This document shows positions 1-6,433 of a DNA stretch of 6,927 bases, one piece after another. This DNA comes from Flavobacteriaceae bacterium (GTDB lineage Bacteria; Bacteroidota; Bacteroidia; Flavobacteriales; Flavobacteriaceae). The stretch is taken from the NCBI GenBank assembly GCA_002713705.1, contig PAUJ01000039.1:5755-12681 (forward strand). The letters run 5' to 3'. The notes beneath the pieces were generated by a model that worked only from the letters and a program-made list of their open reading frames with translations, did not search any database and was not told the origin of the DNA. The translations under genes were made by a program, and so were the position numbers. Each line of letters opens with the position of its first letter. Position 1 is the first letter of the stretch.

Positions 1-470
1 GTCATTTCGTTATCAATAGGACCCGGTAATATAGCGTTGATGAGTATATTCCTTTTTTTCAACGTAACAGAGGCGGAACGAACGAGTCCACCTATAGCAC
101 TCTTTGAAACGCAATACGATAATTTATTTACTCTACCACTTTCTTGTAAAATCGAACTGATTATACATAATCTCGCACCATTCACAAGCTTCCCCGTGCG
201 TTCAAAATAGTCTATAGATTTAACAATGCTGTTTACATTTACATTCATCATGTCGTCGTACGTTTGACTATTCAAAGAACCTATGGAGTCGTTCGTATTC
301 ATACCCGTACACCATATGATACATTTTATATTATCAAATATGTTCAACCCCGAAAAATCGTCCGGTTTGGAAAGATCGTAATGTTCACGAGTTAATCGAA
401 TAGCATCTAAAAATCGCGTACATATGTAACGACCCACGCTACCCGTTGAACCAAAAACAAGTGTCGTCAT
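1..470 (-). CDS. Classical short-chain dehydrogenase/reductase (3' part cut by window edge)
   Basis: An NAD(P)-dependent oxidoreductase of the classical SDR family, probably acting on a sugar or cyclitol hydroxyl/ketone. About 156 residues are visible, read from the reverse strand. The Rossmann glycine motif GSTGSVG is at residues 7-13, a CTG turn (in place of the usual NAG) at 54-56, the helix-4 Asn region (NVNVNS) at 76-81, the catalytic Ser at 105/106 (IISS), the YCVSK (YxxxK) dyad at Tyr119 and Lys123, and the PGP cofactor loop at 149-151. All catalytic elements are present; only the substrate loop and C-terminus are missing. The ATG at 470 is preferred because the next Met lies beyond the glycine motif. 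This start overlaps the end of the upstream kinase gene by 32 bp, so the gene is the fourth of a tightly packed minus-strand run. The family is certain; the substrate is unknown. Confidence 0.88.
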   Translation of the reverse strand, partial: MTTLVFGSTGSVGRYICTRFLDAIRLTREHYDLSKPDDFSGLNIFDNIKCIIWCTGMNTNDSIGSLNSQTYDDMMNVNVNSIVKSIDYFERTGKLVNGARLCIISSILQESGRVNKLSYCVSKSAIGGLVRSASVTLKKRNILINAILPGPIDNEM

Positions 471-1539
471 ACTTACTATATTTATAGAGACCTTTAAGTG
501 TGTCGTTATCTTCTACCGTAACACTTTCATTCAAGTAATATTCAAATAATCGTTTAATCGTCGGTATATTCTTGGCGATACCACCCGTTAAAAATATCCT
601 AGATCTATTTTTGAACTTTAAATTAAGAATATTTACATATTGTTGTACATAACATCGTAATAGACTACAAGCTATTATGTATTTAGTGGTACTCTCGTTA
701 ATATTCTGAATTATTCCACCATTGTTAAAATTGTATGCACTTTTAAAATACCCGAGATTTACAATTTCTGTAGATTTAACGACATCTTCAAAAAGTAATG
801 TAGAATATTCGGGTAAGTCAAATAAATCTTTAAAAAATTTCATACTTCTTCCGGATGGTATATGAGTTATACAATTTAGAATATAATCGAAACACGGACG
901 ATTTTCTGTGTCACTCCTATAATTTTTATTAATCTGTATAACCTGTGAACCCGTACCCAAGTTTATAATCATATCGTCAATTTCCAACTCTTGATCTATA
1001 CCCAAAACTGCGGCGTGTAAATCACCGAGTGGTGCATACACAATCGAATCATTTACTTTTCCACACGGTACCGGACCATATTTTACGACAGAGGGAAGAA
1101 TGAATCTCGATTCCTTTTGATGTTTATTTTTCATGTCATAAAAACCAGTTCCACATTCGAGTGTTTCATGAGAAATATGGTACATATCATCCAGTATTGT
1201 ATCTACGAGTGTGCACATACTACCCTTTTCATACCTTTTAGAATTGAAATATGGTAGACCATGATACGGAAACAACCCTGTATCCACTAACTCGTTTGAA
1301 TTTGGTTCCTCATCTTCACACATCCACGAAACATAATTAGTTTCCCCCTTTATATAAAACCCATGCATTTGTGAACACACAAAAAGTTTAGAAAATGTGA
1401 ATTTTTTTAAAATATTCTTGACAAAGTTGGAAAATTGATTTACATTTACTTTCTCCTTTGTCAAGTATTCGAAAATTTGAACCTTACCTTCATACATCAC
1501 CTTGACATGAGTGGCCCCGAGGTCAAGGTACAAGTTCAT
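439..1539 (-). CDS. FGGY-family carbohydrate kinase, sedoheptulokinase-like
   Basis: Probably an ATP-dependent sugar kinase; the best family match I see is sedoheptulokinase (sedoheptulose to sedoheptulose 7-phosphate). With the ATG at 1539 the protein has 366 residues and opens with the phosphate-1 loop DLGAT (Asp6). SQMHG is at 56-60, a GD pair holding the likely catalytic base at Gly172-Asp173, the phosphate-2 loop NLGTGSQV at 193-200 (the GTGSQ form is typical of sedoheptulokinases), and the adenosine loop LTGGIAKN at 317-324. The frame extends upstream to a TTG at 1548, but the ATG places the phosphate loop where FGGY kinases usually have it. It is shorter than usual for the family (about 450-550), so it is a trimmed version. 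It overlaps the cyclase end by 17 bp and the next SDR by 32 bp. The neighbouring sugar-phosphate cyclase suggests its product may feed that enzyme. Xylulokinase-type specificity is the main alternative. Confidence 0.85.
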   Translation of the reverse strand: MNLYLDLGATHVKVMYEGKVQIFEYLTKEKVNVNQFSNFVKNILKKFTFSKLFVCSQMHGFYIKGETNYVSWMCEDEEPNSNELVDTGLFPYHGLPYFNSKRYEKGSMCTLVDTILDDMYHISHETLECGTGFYDMKNKHQKESRFILPSVVKYGPVPCGKVNDSIVYAPLGDLHAAVLGIDQELEIDDMIINLGTGSQVIQINKNYRSDTENRPCFDYILNCITHIPSGRSMKFFKDLFDLPEYSTLLFEDVVKSTEIVNLGYFKSAYNFNNGGIIQNINESTTKYIIACSLLRCYVQQYVNILNLKFKNRSRIFLTGGIAKNIPTIKRLFEYYLNESVTVEDNDTLKGLYKYSKYDDTCFWFNG

Positions 1540-2482
1540 TACTGACAATTGACATCACATCTTTAACCAAAGTCTCATCAAGTTTAACCTTTACGAATTC
1601 TCGACACTTAATGAGTGTAATCTCATCCGACATTACTTTTTTATCTTCTTTGAGATGTTTAAAAATGAGTGTATTATCCAGTATTATATATTTGCAATAC
1701 TTCTTAATGATATGCATATAAGGTCCGTATTTTATCACGTCGACATCGAAATATCTATCTATAACATACATACCAATCAAAACTGCGACGCCGTGTGGAA
1801 TCTTAAAATTTGATATACTCTCGAATACGTGACCAAATGTATGACCGTAGTTTAGGCATGGCCGAATCGTTTTTTCGAGTTCGTCCTCTTCTATAATTTC
1901 CTTTTTAATCAAAAGGCATTTTTTTAGGGCTTCTTCCATGTCGTCAATAACCCATGGAATATCACCGAGTGCGTACAATTTCAAAATTTCTCCAAGTCCT
2001 GACTGTATATCTCGTTCACCGAGGCTTCGTAAAAACGAAACATCTACTACGACCCTCTTCGGTGGGTAAAACGTTCCAAGCTGATTTTTACTTCCATTAT
2101 GATTCACACCCATCTTTGAACCTATGCAACTATCACACATGGATAAGAGAGTGGTAGGTGTGAAGACCCAATCAATACCCCTCTTGAAAATAGCTGCACA
2201 CATGGATGCGATATCTTGTGTTATACCACCACCCACTACATGTAACGTATCATTCTTCGTAAACCCAATTTTCATTAAATAATCGACAAGATCAAGAACT
2301 GTGTTCATATTTTTTATATCTTCACGAGCTTCAATCGTGAAGATATTTTGGGCGCTTGTGTAACGATTTTCATAAAGACTAAATACAATAGAATCTATAA
2401 CGAGGACATCATTTTTAGCTATATGCGGCTTTTCGTCTGTGAAATCAACATTATAGGTTCGAAATATAGATTTAACTTCCAT
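1523..2482 (-). CDS. Sugar-phosphate cyclase of the 3-dehydroquinate synthase family
   Basis: An NAD+- and metal-dependent cyclase that closes a seven-carbon ketose phosphate into a carbocycle. The 319 residues carry nearly the full family active site: GGG at 84-86 with Asp90, PTTLL at 109-113, Asp117, Lys123, Asn127, Lys132-Asn133, Glu165 and Lys168 (GEILK), Arg207, Asn211, His214, His218, metal ligand His230, and Lys281/282. Spacings match the fungal DHQS catalytic set (for example Lys123 to Glu165 is 42 residues and His214 to His230 is 16). The glycine loop reads GGGITQD rather than the usual GGGVVGD, and GSK replaces GGK. The protein is somewhat short at the N-terminus. No other shikimate gene is present, while a sedoheptulokinase-like kinase follows directly, so a 2-epi-5-epi-valiolone-type cyclase using sedoheptulose 7-phosphate is a fair alternative to true DHQS. 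A TATATAAAGG stretch about 25 bp upstream, inside the preceding gene's end, could be its own TATA element. Confidence 0.9.
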   Translation of the reverse strand: MEVKSIFRTYNVDFTDEKPHIAKNDVLVIDSIVFSLYENRYTSAQNIFTIEAREDIKNMNTVLDLVDYLMKIGFTKNDTLHVVGGGITQDIASMCAAIFKRGIDWVFTPTTLLSMCDSCIGSKMGVNHNGSKNQLGTFYPPKRVVVDVSFLRSLGERDIQSGLGEILKLYALGDIPWVIDDMEEALKKCLLIKKEIIEEDELEKTIRPCLNYGHTFGHVFESISNFKIPHGVAVLIGMYVIDRYFDVDVIKYGPYMHIIKKYCKYIILDNTLIFKHLKEDKKVMSDEITLIKCREFVKVKLDETLVKDVMSIVSNELVP

Positions 2483-2494
2483 TAATATACAAAT

Positions 2495-3166
2495 CTATCT
2501 CTCCTTTATATAACTCTCACTTAAAACACTTGTATCTTTCACTTCCCATGTAGCACCAAACTTTTCGGCCCATTGAGAAAGTAAAAGTTTCTCTGGGTAC
2601 ACGAGATTACACACCTTTGGCATCACCCATTTAGATGTTACGTATTCGTGAACAATTTTCATAACATCTTCAATATCAATAAAATCGAAATATTTATCTT
2701 GATCGATGACTACGTGTCCTTCTCGTTTACAAATAGCACTAAATCGGGTGGATAGTTCCCCGGGACCATAACACCCCCATATACGTAATGAATGTGTATT
2801 TGGTGTGGTATCAATACGTCTATCGATAATCCATTTAGAAAGTCCGTATGGGTCTGTGGGAGGGTTACCTCTAAGAGCTGCACCACTCGAAAAGTAAATC
2901 AACTTTCCTTTGAAAACTCTCACAACATTTTCAAACATGAGTATATTTTTCCACATCACGTCTCCTTCATCTTTTTTCAAACGACTTCCACCTATAACCG
3001 CACAATGAATAACCACATCATACGCATGACAGTTAAAATAGTTAGTGACCGCATTCTGATCTGTAAGATCCAAATCCCTTCTCGTAACACCCGTCCAAGT
3101 TTTATTACATCTAATTAAATTTTTACCTATAAAACCATTTGCACCTAATACACAAACCCTTGACAT
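2495..3166 (-). CDS. NAD-dependent epimerase/dehydratase (extended SDR), sugar reductase-like
   Basis: A 223-residue extended-SDR enzyme of the kind that epimerises or reduces 4-keto nucleotide sugars (RmlD, GDP-fucose synthase and relatives). The nucleotide loop GANGFIG is at residues 8-14. A DLDLTD segment at 31-36 is typical of reductases in this group. The strand VVIHCAV is at 51-57, the active-site SSG at 93-95, and the YGLSK dyad at Tyr107 and Lys111. A DFIDIEDV stretch at 161-168 matches the family's late helix. It is shorter than the usual 290-330 residues, mostly through a reduced C-terminal substrate domain. It is the first gene of the minus-strand run, only 12 bp upstream of the cyclase, and is transcribed away from the divergent spacer at 3167-3198. 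It could reduce the product of the 4,6-dehydratase or act on the cyclitol; the sequence does not decide. Confidence 0.85.
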   Translation of the reverse strand: MSRVCVLGANGFIGKNLIRCNKTWTGVTRRDLDLTDQNAVTNYFNCHAYDVVIHCAVIGGSRLKKDEGDVMWKNILMFENVVRVFKGKLIYFSSGAALRGNPPTDPYGLSKWIIDRRIDTTPNTHSLRIWGCYGPGELSTRFSAICKREGHVVIDQDKYFDFIDIEDVMKIVHEYVTSKWVMPKVCNLVYPEKLLLSQWAEKFGATWEVKDTSVLSESYIKER

Positions 3167-3198
3167 TTACTTAAAGTTGAACCAGTACTTTAAATAAG
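3167..3198. promoter_or_regulatory. Divergent 32-bp promoter spacer with mirrored ACTTTAA motifs
   Basis: This is the only divergent gap in the window. The minus-strand epimerase starts at 3166 and the plus-strand HAD gene at 3199. It contains a perfect 7-bp inverted repeat, TTAAAGT at 3171-3177 and ACTTTAA at 3187-3193. Read towards each gene, both arms give ACTTTAARTAA, which ends directly at the ATG on the minus side and one base before it on the plus side. The symmetry suggests the same AT-rich core or initiator element serves both directions. Function as a promoter is inferred from position and symmetry only. Confidence 0.5.
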
Positions 3199-3927
3199 AT
3201 GCTATTTCTCATAGATTTAGATGGAACTCTGATCGATAGTGAATCCTTACATCATAAGGCATGGGCAAAAGTTTTAGATTTGAGTGAATCGTACGTCAGA
3301 TATATAATTACCACGCACGGAATAGATTATATACTAGAAGATTATCCAAATTCAAAACGCTTGAGAAAATTAAAAATAAAAGAAATGTTAAAAATTGAAG
3401 ATATAAATCTCATAAAAAATGCTGATAAATTTATACACTTTATAGTAAATAATAATATTAATCACGTTGTCGTGACTAACACTGATAAAGAAGTTGTCGA
3501 ACATTTTAAAAATAAAGTTCAAGTTTTAAAGAAATTAAAAAATTGGATCGTTCGTGAAGATTATAAAAATAAAAAACCAGATTCTGAATGTTACCAATTG
3601 GCTATAGATTTATACGGTAAAAAGAATGATCATATAATAGGATTTGAAGATTCTAAACCCGGGTTGGCCGCTATCAGGTGCGTGACCCCAAATGTATACA
3701 AAATATGCAGAAATTCTGACTACTTAAAAATAATGGAATATATTAAACCAGAATGCCAAAAAAGATTTGGTATGCCCCGAATAAATTTGAATCATATGGG
3801 GAAGAAGAAATTAAAGCTGTTGAAGATTGTCTTCGCGATGGTTGGCTCGCTGGGTTTGGTAAGCGTACTACTGAATTTGAAAAGAGGGTATCTGACCTGT
3901 TCGGAAAGAAAAGCGGACTTTTTGTAA
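3199..3927 (+). CDS. HAD-superfamily phosphatase/phosphomutase-like hydrolase
   Basis: A cytosolic HAD hydrolase of the beta-phosphoglucomutase/phosphatase type, probably removing phosphate from a sugar or cyclitol phosphate. Motif I is DLDGT at residues 6-10 with nucleophile Asp6 and acid/base Asp8. A helical cap follows, then motif II VVTNT at 91-95 (Thr93 or Thr95), motif III Lys in KKPDSE around 125-126, and motif IV GFEDS at 148-152 with Glu150 and Asp151 for magnesium. The catalytic core is complete by about residue 184. The frame then stays open for 58 more residues, a Lys-rich stretch and a hydrophobic segment, fully overlapping the start of the next gene (3753-3927). Such a long overlap is unusual, and the tail does not look like part of the HAD fold. 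The gene is very AT-rich (one 60-base line near 3361 is only about 13% GC), unlike its downstream neighbours. Confidence 0.85.
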   Translation: MLFLIDLDGTLIDSESLHHKAWAKVLDLSESYVRYIITTHGIDYILEDYPNSKRLRKLKIKEMLKIEDINLIKNADKFIHFIVNNNINHVVVTNTDKEVVEHFKNKVQVLKKLKNWIVREDYKNKKPDSECYQLAIDLYGKKNDHIIGFEDSKPGLAAIRCVTPNVYKICRNSDYLKIMEYIKPECQKRFGMPRINLNHMGKKKLKLLKIVFAMVGSLGLVSVLLNLKRGYLTCSERKADFL

Positions 3928-4910
3928 ATTCTGGTAGTAGTGCAATTCTGTTGGGGTTACACGCACTTGATTTACCAAAAGGTTCTGAAATAGTTACACC
4001 CGCTTGTGGATTCGCTACAACTGTTGCTCCCATCATACAATTGGGTTTAAAACCCGTGTTTTGTGATGTCGGTCTCGACACGTACGTTCCAAGTGTTGAA
4101 CAGCTCATGAAGGTTGTCACCCCAGAGACGAAGTGTCTCCTACTTCCAAATCTCATCGGGAATACACCAGATTGGATAGAAATTCGTAAAACCTTTCCCA
4201 ATCTCATTTTATTTGAAGATTCTGCTGATACCATCACACATACACCGTGTACAGACATAAGTACCACAAGTTTCTATGCCAGTCATGTAATTACAGCGGG
4301 TGGACTTGGTGGAATGGTAATGTTTAATGACGCAGGATACCTTAAAAGAGCCCTTATGTTCAGGGATTGGGGAAGAATCGGTGACAATATCGAAGAACCG
4401 AGTGAGCGATTCAACCACTCAGTCGATGGTATTCCATACGATTGGAAGTTTCTATACGGTGTCGCAGGGTATCACCTCAAAGCGTGTGAAATGAATGCAG
4501 CATTCGGTCTAGTACAACTAGATAAACTCGAAGATTTCTTAAAAAGGCGTCGCCAGAACGTCCAAAGATACATAGAAAATCTAAAAGATTGCCCATATTA
4601 TACACTCCCAAATGACAATAGGCTTCCAAACTGGCTCGCCATCCCTTTACAGTGCCCAGATAGACTCAAACTCGTCAACTATATGGAAAAGAACAACGTA
4701 CAAACCCGAGTCACATTCGCAGGTAATATCACAAGACACCCAGCTTTCAGAGAGTATCTTCAAGATTTTGAAAATGCGGACACTATCATGAAGGATGGAT
4801 TTCTTCTTGGTGCGCATCACGGTATGACAATCGACGATGTAGACCGTGTGTGCAAATTGCTTAAAACATTTGCGAACCGTAAATTAAACGAAACATGTTC
4901 AGTAATGTAA
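3753..4910 (+). CDS. DegT/DnrJ/EryC1-fold sugar 3-dehydratase-like enzyme (Lys replaced by His)
   Basis: A PLP/PMP-fold enzyme of 385 residues in the sugar aminotransferase family. The N-terminal FESYGEEEI and WLAGFG segments, the cofactor phosphate loop NSGSSA at 59-64 and EDSAD with ring-binding Asp156 are all present. Where aminotransferases carry the Schiff-base Lys, this protein has His178 in SFYASHVIT (codon CAT at 4284-4286). The same change defines the 3-dehydratases E1 (DdhC/RfbH) and ColD. The late motif TFAGNITRHPAF and the RDWGR motif at 204-208 also recall E1/ColD. The Cys cluster that holds the [2Fe-2S] centre in E1 is absent between RDWGR and the following RF, so it is closer to the cluster-free ColD type. 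A likely job is C3 deoxygenation of a 4-keto-6-deoxy nucleotide sugar, fitting the 4,6-dehydratase encoded next. Start at 3753 gives the normal family N-terminus despite a 175-bp overlap with the HAD frame. Confidence 0.88.
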   Translation: MPKKIWYAPNKFESYGEEEIKAVEDCLRDGWLAGFGKRTTEFEKRVSDLFGKKSGLFVNSGSSAILLGLHALDLPKGSEIVTPACGFATTVAPIIQLGLKPVFCDVGLDTYVPSVEQLMKVVTPETKCLLLPNLIGNTPDWIEIRKTFPNLILFEDSADTITHTPCTDISTTSFYASHVITAGGLGGMVMFNDAGYLKRALMFRDWGRIGDNIEEPSERFNHSVDGIPYDWKFLYGVAGYHLKACEMNAAFGLVQLDKLEDFLKRRRQNVQRYIENLKDCPYYTLPNDNRLPNWLAIPLQCPDRLKLVNYMEKNNVQTRVTFAGNITRHPAFREYLQDFENADTIMKDGFLLGAHHGMTIDDVDRVCKLLKTFANRKLNETCSVM

Positions 4911-5833
4911 TGGTAACTGGTGGATGTGGTTTCATCGCCTCCAATTTTCTCAATCGTATGAAAGAACGATATTCCTCTATCAATTTTGTAAATGTAGATA
5001 AACTAGATTACTGTTCGAATGTAGAAAATGTAAACCCGGGTGTAGCCACATTCGTAAAGGGAAACGTTGGAAATAAAGAACTCATCGAGCATCTCATTAA
5101 ACTTTACCACTTTGACGCCATTTTTCATTTTGCAGCACAAAGTCACGTGGATAATTCATTTGATAATGCCTTGTCGTTTACTATGGATAACACACACGCC
5201 ACACACGTTCTTGTTGAGGCGTGTCGGCGTCATATACCAGACGTAGAATTCATACATTTCAGTACGGATGAAGTTTATGGAGAATCCAAAACTGATGTAC
5301 CATTCACAGAAGATGAAGGTGTATTACGACCCACAAACCCTTATTCGGCATCTAAAGCGGCAGCGGAAATGATAGTTCGTTCGTATATAGAATCATTCGG
5401 TATGAACATCAAGGTTATACGGTGTAATAATGTATACGGACCGAATCAATACCCCGAAAAACTCATACCAAAATTTAAGAGATTATTAAAGGACGGTGAG
5501 AAGTGCACGATACACGGTTCTAAATCTGCGACGGTGAAAAGGGCTTTTATGCATGTCGATGACGTAGTAGACGCAGTAGATATTGTATGGAGACGAGGTG
5601 TGCCAGGTGAAGTATATAACATCGCATCTGATGATGAACTTACCGTTATGGAAGTGACTCAACTTATCATAGAGACGATAAAGGGTACTAAAAACTATGA
5701 CGACTGGATTACATATGTTGAAGATCGCCCATTTAACGACCAAAGATACTACATATGTGCAAAAAAAATAAAGGATCTTGGATGGTCTCAGAAAAAGACC
5801 AGGAAAGACCTCATAAATTTTCTCACGGTATAA
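4895..5833 (+). CDS. Nucleotide-sugar 4,6-dehydratase (UDP- or dTDP-glucose 4,6-dehydratase)
   Basis: Converts UDP- or dTDP-glucose to the 4-keto-6-deoxy sugar, the entry step for rhamnose and other deoxyhexoses. The 312 residues are slightly shorter than the usual 330-350. The NAD loop GGCGFIAS is at 9-16, FHFAAQSHVDNSF at 78-89 region, the catalytic STDEVYGE at 123-130 (Thr124, Asp125, Glu126), the YSASK dyad at Tyr150 and Lys154, and CNNVYGPNQYPEKLIP at 177-192. RPFNDQRY at 278-285 resembles the dehydratase half of plant and algal rhamnose synthases, hinting at a UDP-glucose substrate and a eukaryotic or chlorovirus-like origin. Start at 4895 is preferred to the Met at 4910 because the latter removes most of the first beta strand. 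It overlaps the preceding gene by 16 bp and ends 3 bp before the next gene. No C4-reductase is fused. Confidence 0.92.
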   Translation: MFSNVMVTGGCGFIASNFLNRMKERYSSINFVNVDKLDYCSNVENVNPGVATFVKGNVGNKELIEHLIKLYHFDAIFHFAAQSHVDNSFDNALSFTMDNTHATHVLVEACRRHIPDVEFIHFSTDEVYGESKTDVPFTEDEGVLRPTNPYSASKAAAEMIVRSYIESFGMNIKVIRCNNVYGPNQYPEKLIPKFKRLLKDGEKCTIHGSKSATVKRAFMHVDDVVDAVDIVWRRGVPGEVYNIASDDELTVMEVTQLIIETIKGTKNYDDWITYVEDRPFNDQRYYICAKKIKDLGWSQKKTRKDLINFLTV

Positions 5834-5836
5834 TAA

Positions 5837-6433
5837 ATGTCTAAGATGGCTGCTTTAAGTGCTATGGCGGGTAGGGCCCAGGGGGCTATGGGCTCCGCCG
5901 GTGGGGCTATGGGTGCCGCGGGTGGGGCTATGGCGGGTAAAATGGGTGCCGCTGGTACGGCTGTTACACAAACTGCCGCCTATCAGGGTGCCGCTGCGAA
6001 CGCTGCCAAGACGGTAGGTCTAGAAATCAACTACGGTCAGATCGGTATAATCATGTTTTTCGGGTTCTTCTACCTTGTCATCGCTGCCCTCGGTATCGAT
6101 ATGTTCAACAAGTGTACCGAGCAACACGGTAATAAAACACAGGAGAATCTCAAACACTTTTTATCGTATACGCTCACCATGGCGCTCACCATCCCATGCA
6201 CCCTTTTACTTCTCAAGGTTGCTGGTAATAAGCTCAGTGGTATCATGGTTCTTCTGTTCGGTGTCATGGGTGTCGTCGGTAGTTCCGCCGCACTCAATTG
6301 GTCGAGGACCTGTGAAGATGCGAAGGGTGACGATTCCAAAAAGGCTTATAGTGCTGTAAGTCTCGTTATTTTCCTTCTCGCTTTTTTGGTTGGATTATTT
6401 ATGTTGCGACCAAGTAAGGCCAAGATCGCATAA
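5837..6433 (+). CDS. Four-helix membrane protein with Ala/Gly repeat N-terminus, unknown function
   Basis: I do not recognise a named family for this 198-residue protein. Residues 1-60 are rich in Ala, Gly and Met, with a seven-residue repeat (GAMGSAG, GAMGAAG, GAMAGKM and similar from about 16 to 40) lacking charge except a few Lys/Arg. Four hydrophobic segments follow, near 69-88, 107-127, 133-153 and 171-190, and the tail RPSKAKIA is basic. Cysteines at 93 and 159 lie in the two loops of like side (after helix 1 and before helix 4) and could pair. The glycine-spaced repeat could pack helices or bind membrane. A virion inner-membrane protein is plausible for a large algal virus but unproven. 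GC is high in the repeat (about 73% over 5881-5940), far above the sugar genes. TAATAA lies directly before the ATG, and a hairpin in the downstream spacer may mark its transcript end. Confidence 0.75.
   Translation: MSKMAALSAMAGRAQGAMGSAGGAMGAAGGAMAGKMGAAGTAVTQTAAYQGAAANAAKTVGLEINYGQIGIIMFFGFFYLVIAALGIDMFNKCTEQHGNKTQENLKHFLSYTLTMALTIPCTLLLLKVAGNKLSGIMVLLFGVMGVVGSSAALNWSRTCEDAKGDDSKKAYSAVSLVIFLLAFLVGLFMLRPSKAKIA
5881..5940 (+). repeat. 21-bp tandem repeat (about three copies) within the membrane-protein gene
   Basis: The core GGGGCTATGG recurs at 5882, 5903 and 5924, an exact 21-bp period, with diverged flanks; shorter partial copies (GCTATGGCGGG at 5861 and 5927) border it. Each copy encodes one seven-residue Gly/Ala/Met unit, so reading frame is kept if copies are gained or lost. 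Confidence 0.8.

Noticed and set aside
1540..1548. TTG start at 1548 for the kinase
   Set aside because: The ATG at 1539 gives the standard FGGY N-terminus; a TTG start is unlikely in a eukaryotic virus.
2502..2514. AAGGAG on the minus strand before the cyclase start, resembling a Shine-Dalgarno site
   Set aside because: It is about 20 bases from the ATG, too far for a ribosome site, and is coding sequence for the end of the preceding gene.
3743..4267. 174-residue minus-strand open frame
   Set aside because: It is antisense to the dehydratase gene, has no recognisable motif and would cross the HAD/dehydratase overlap; a shadow frame.
6070..6359. Two open frames on opposite strands inside the membrane-protein gene
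   Set aside because: Both overlap the hydrophobic helices of the real gene and show only Ser/Arg/Pro-rich composition expected of shifted frames.
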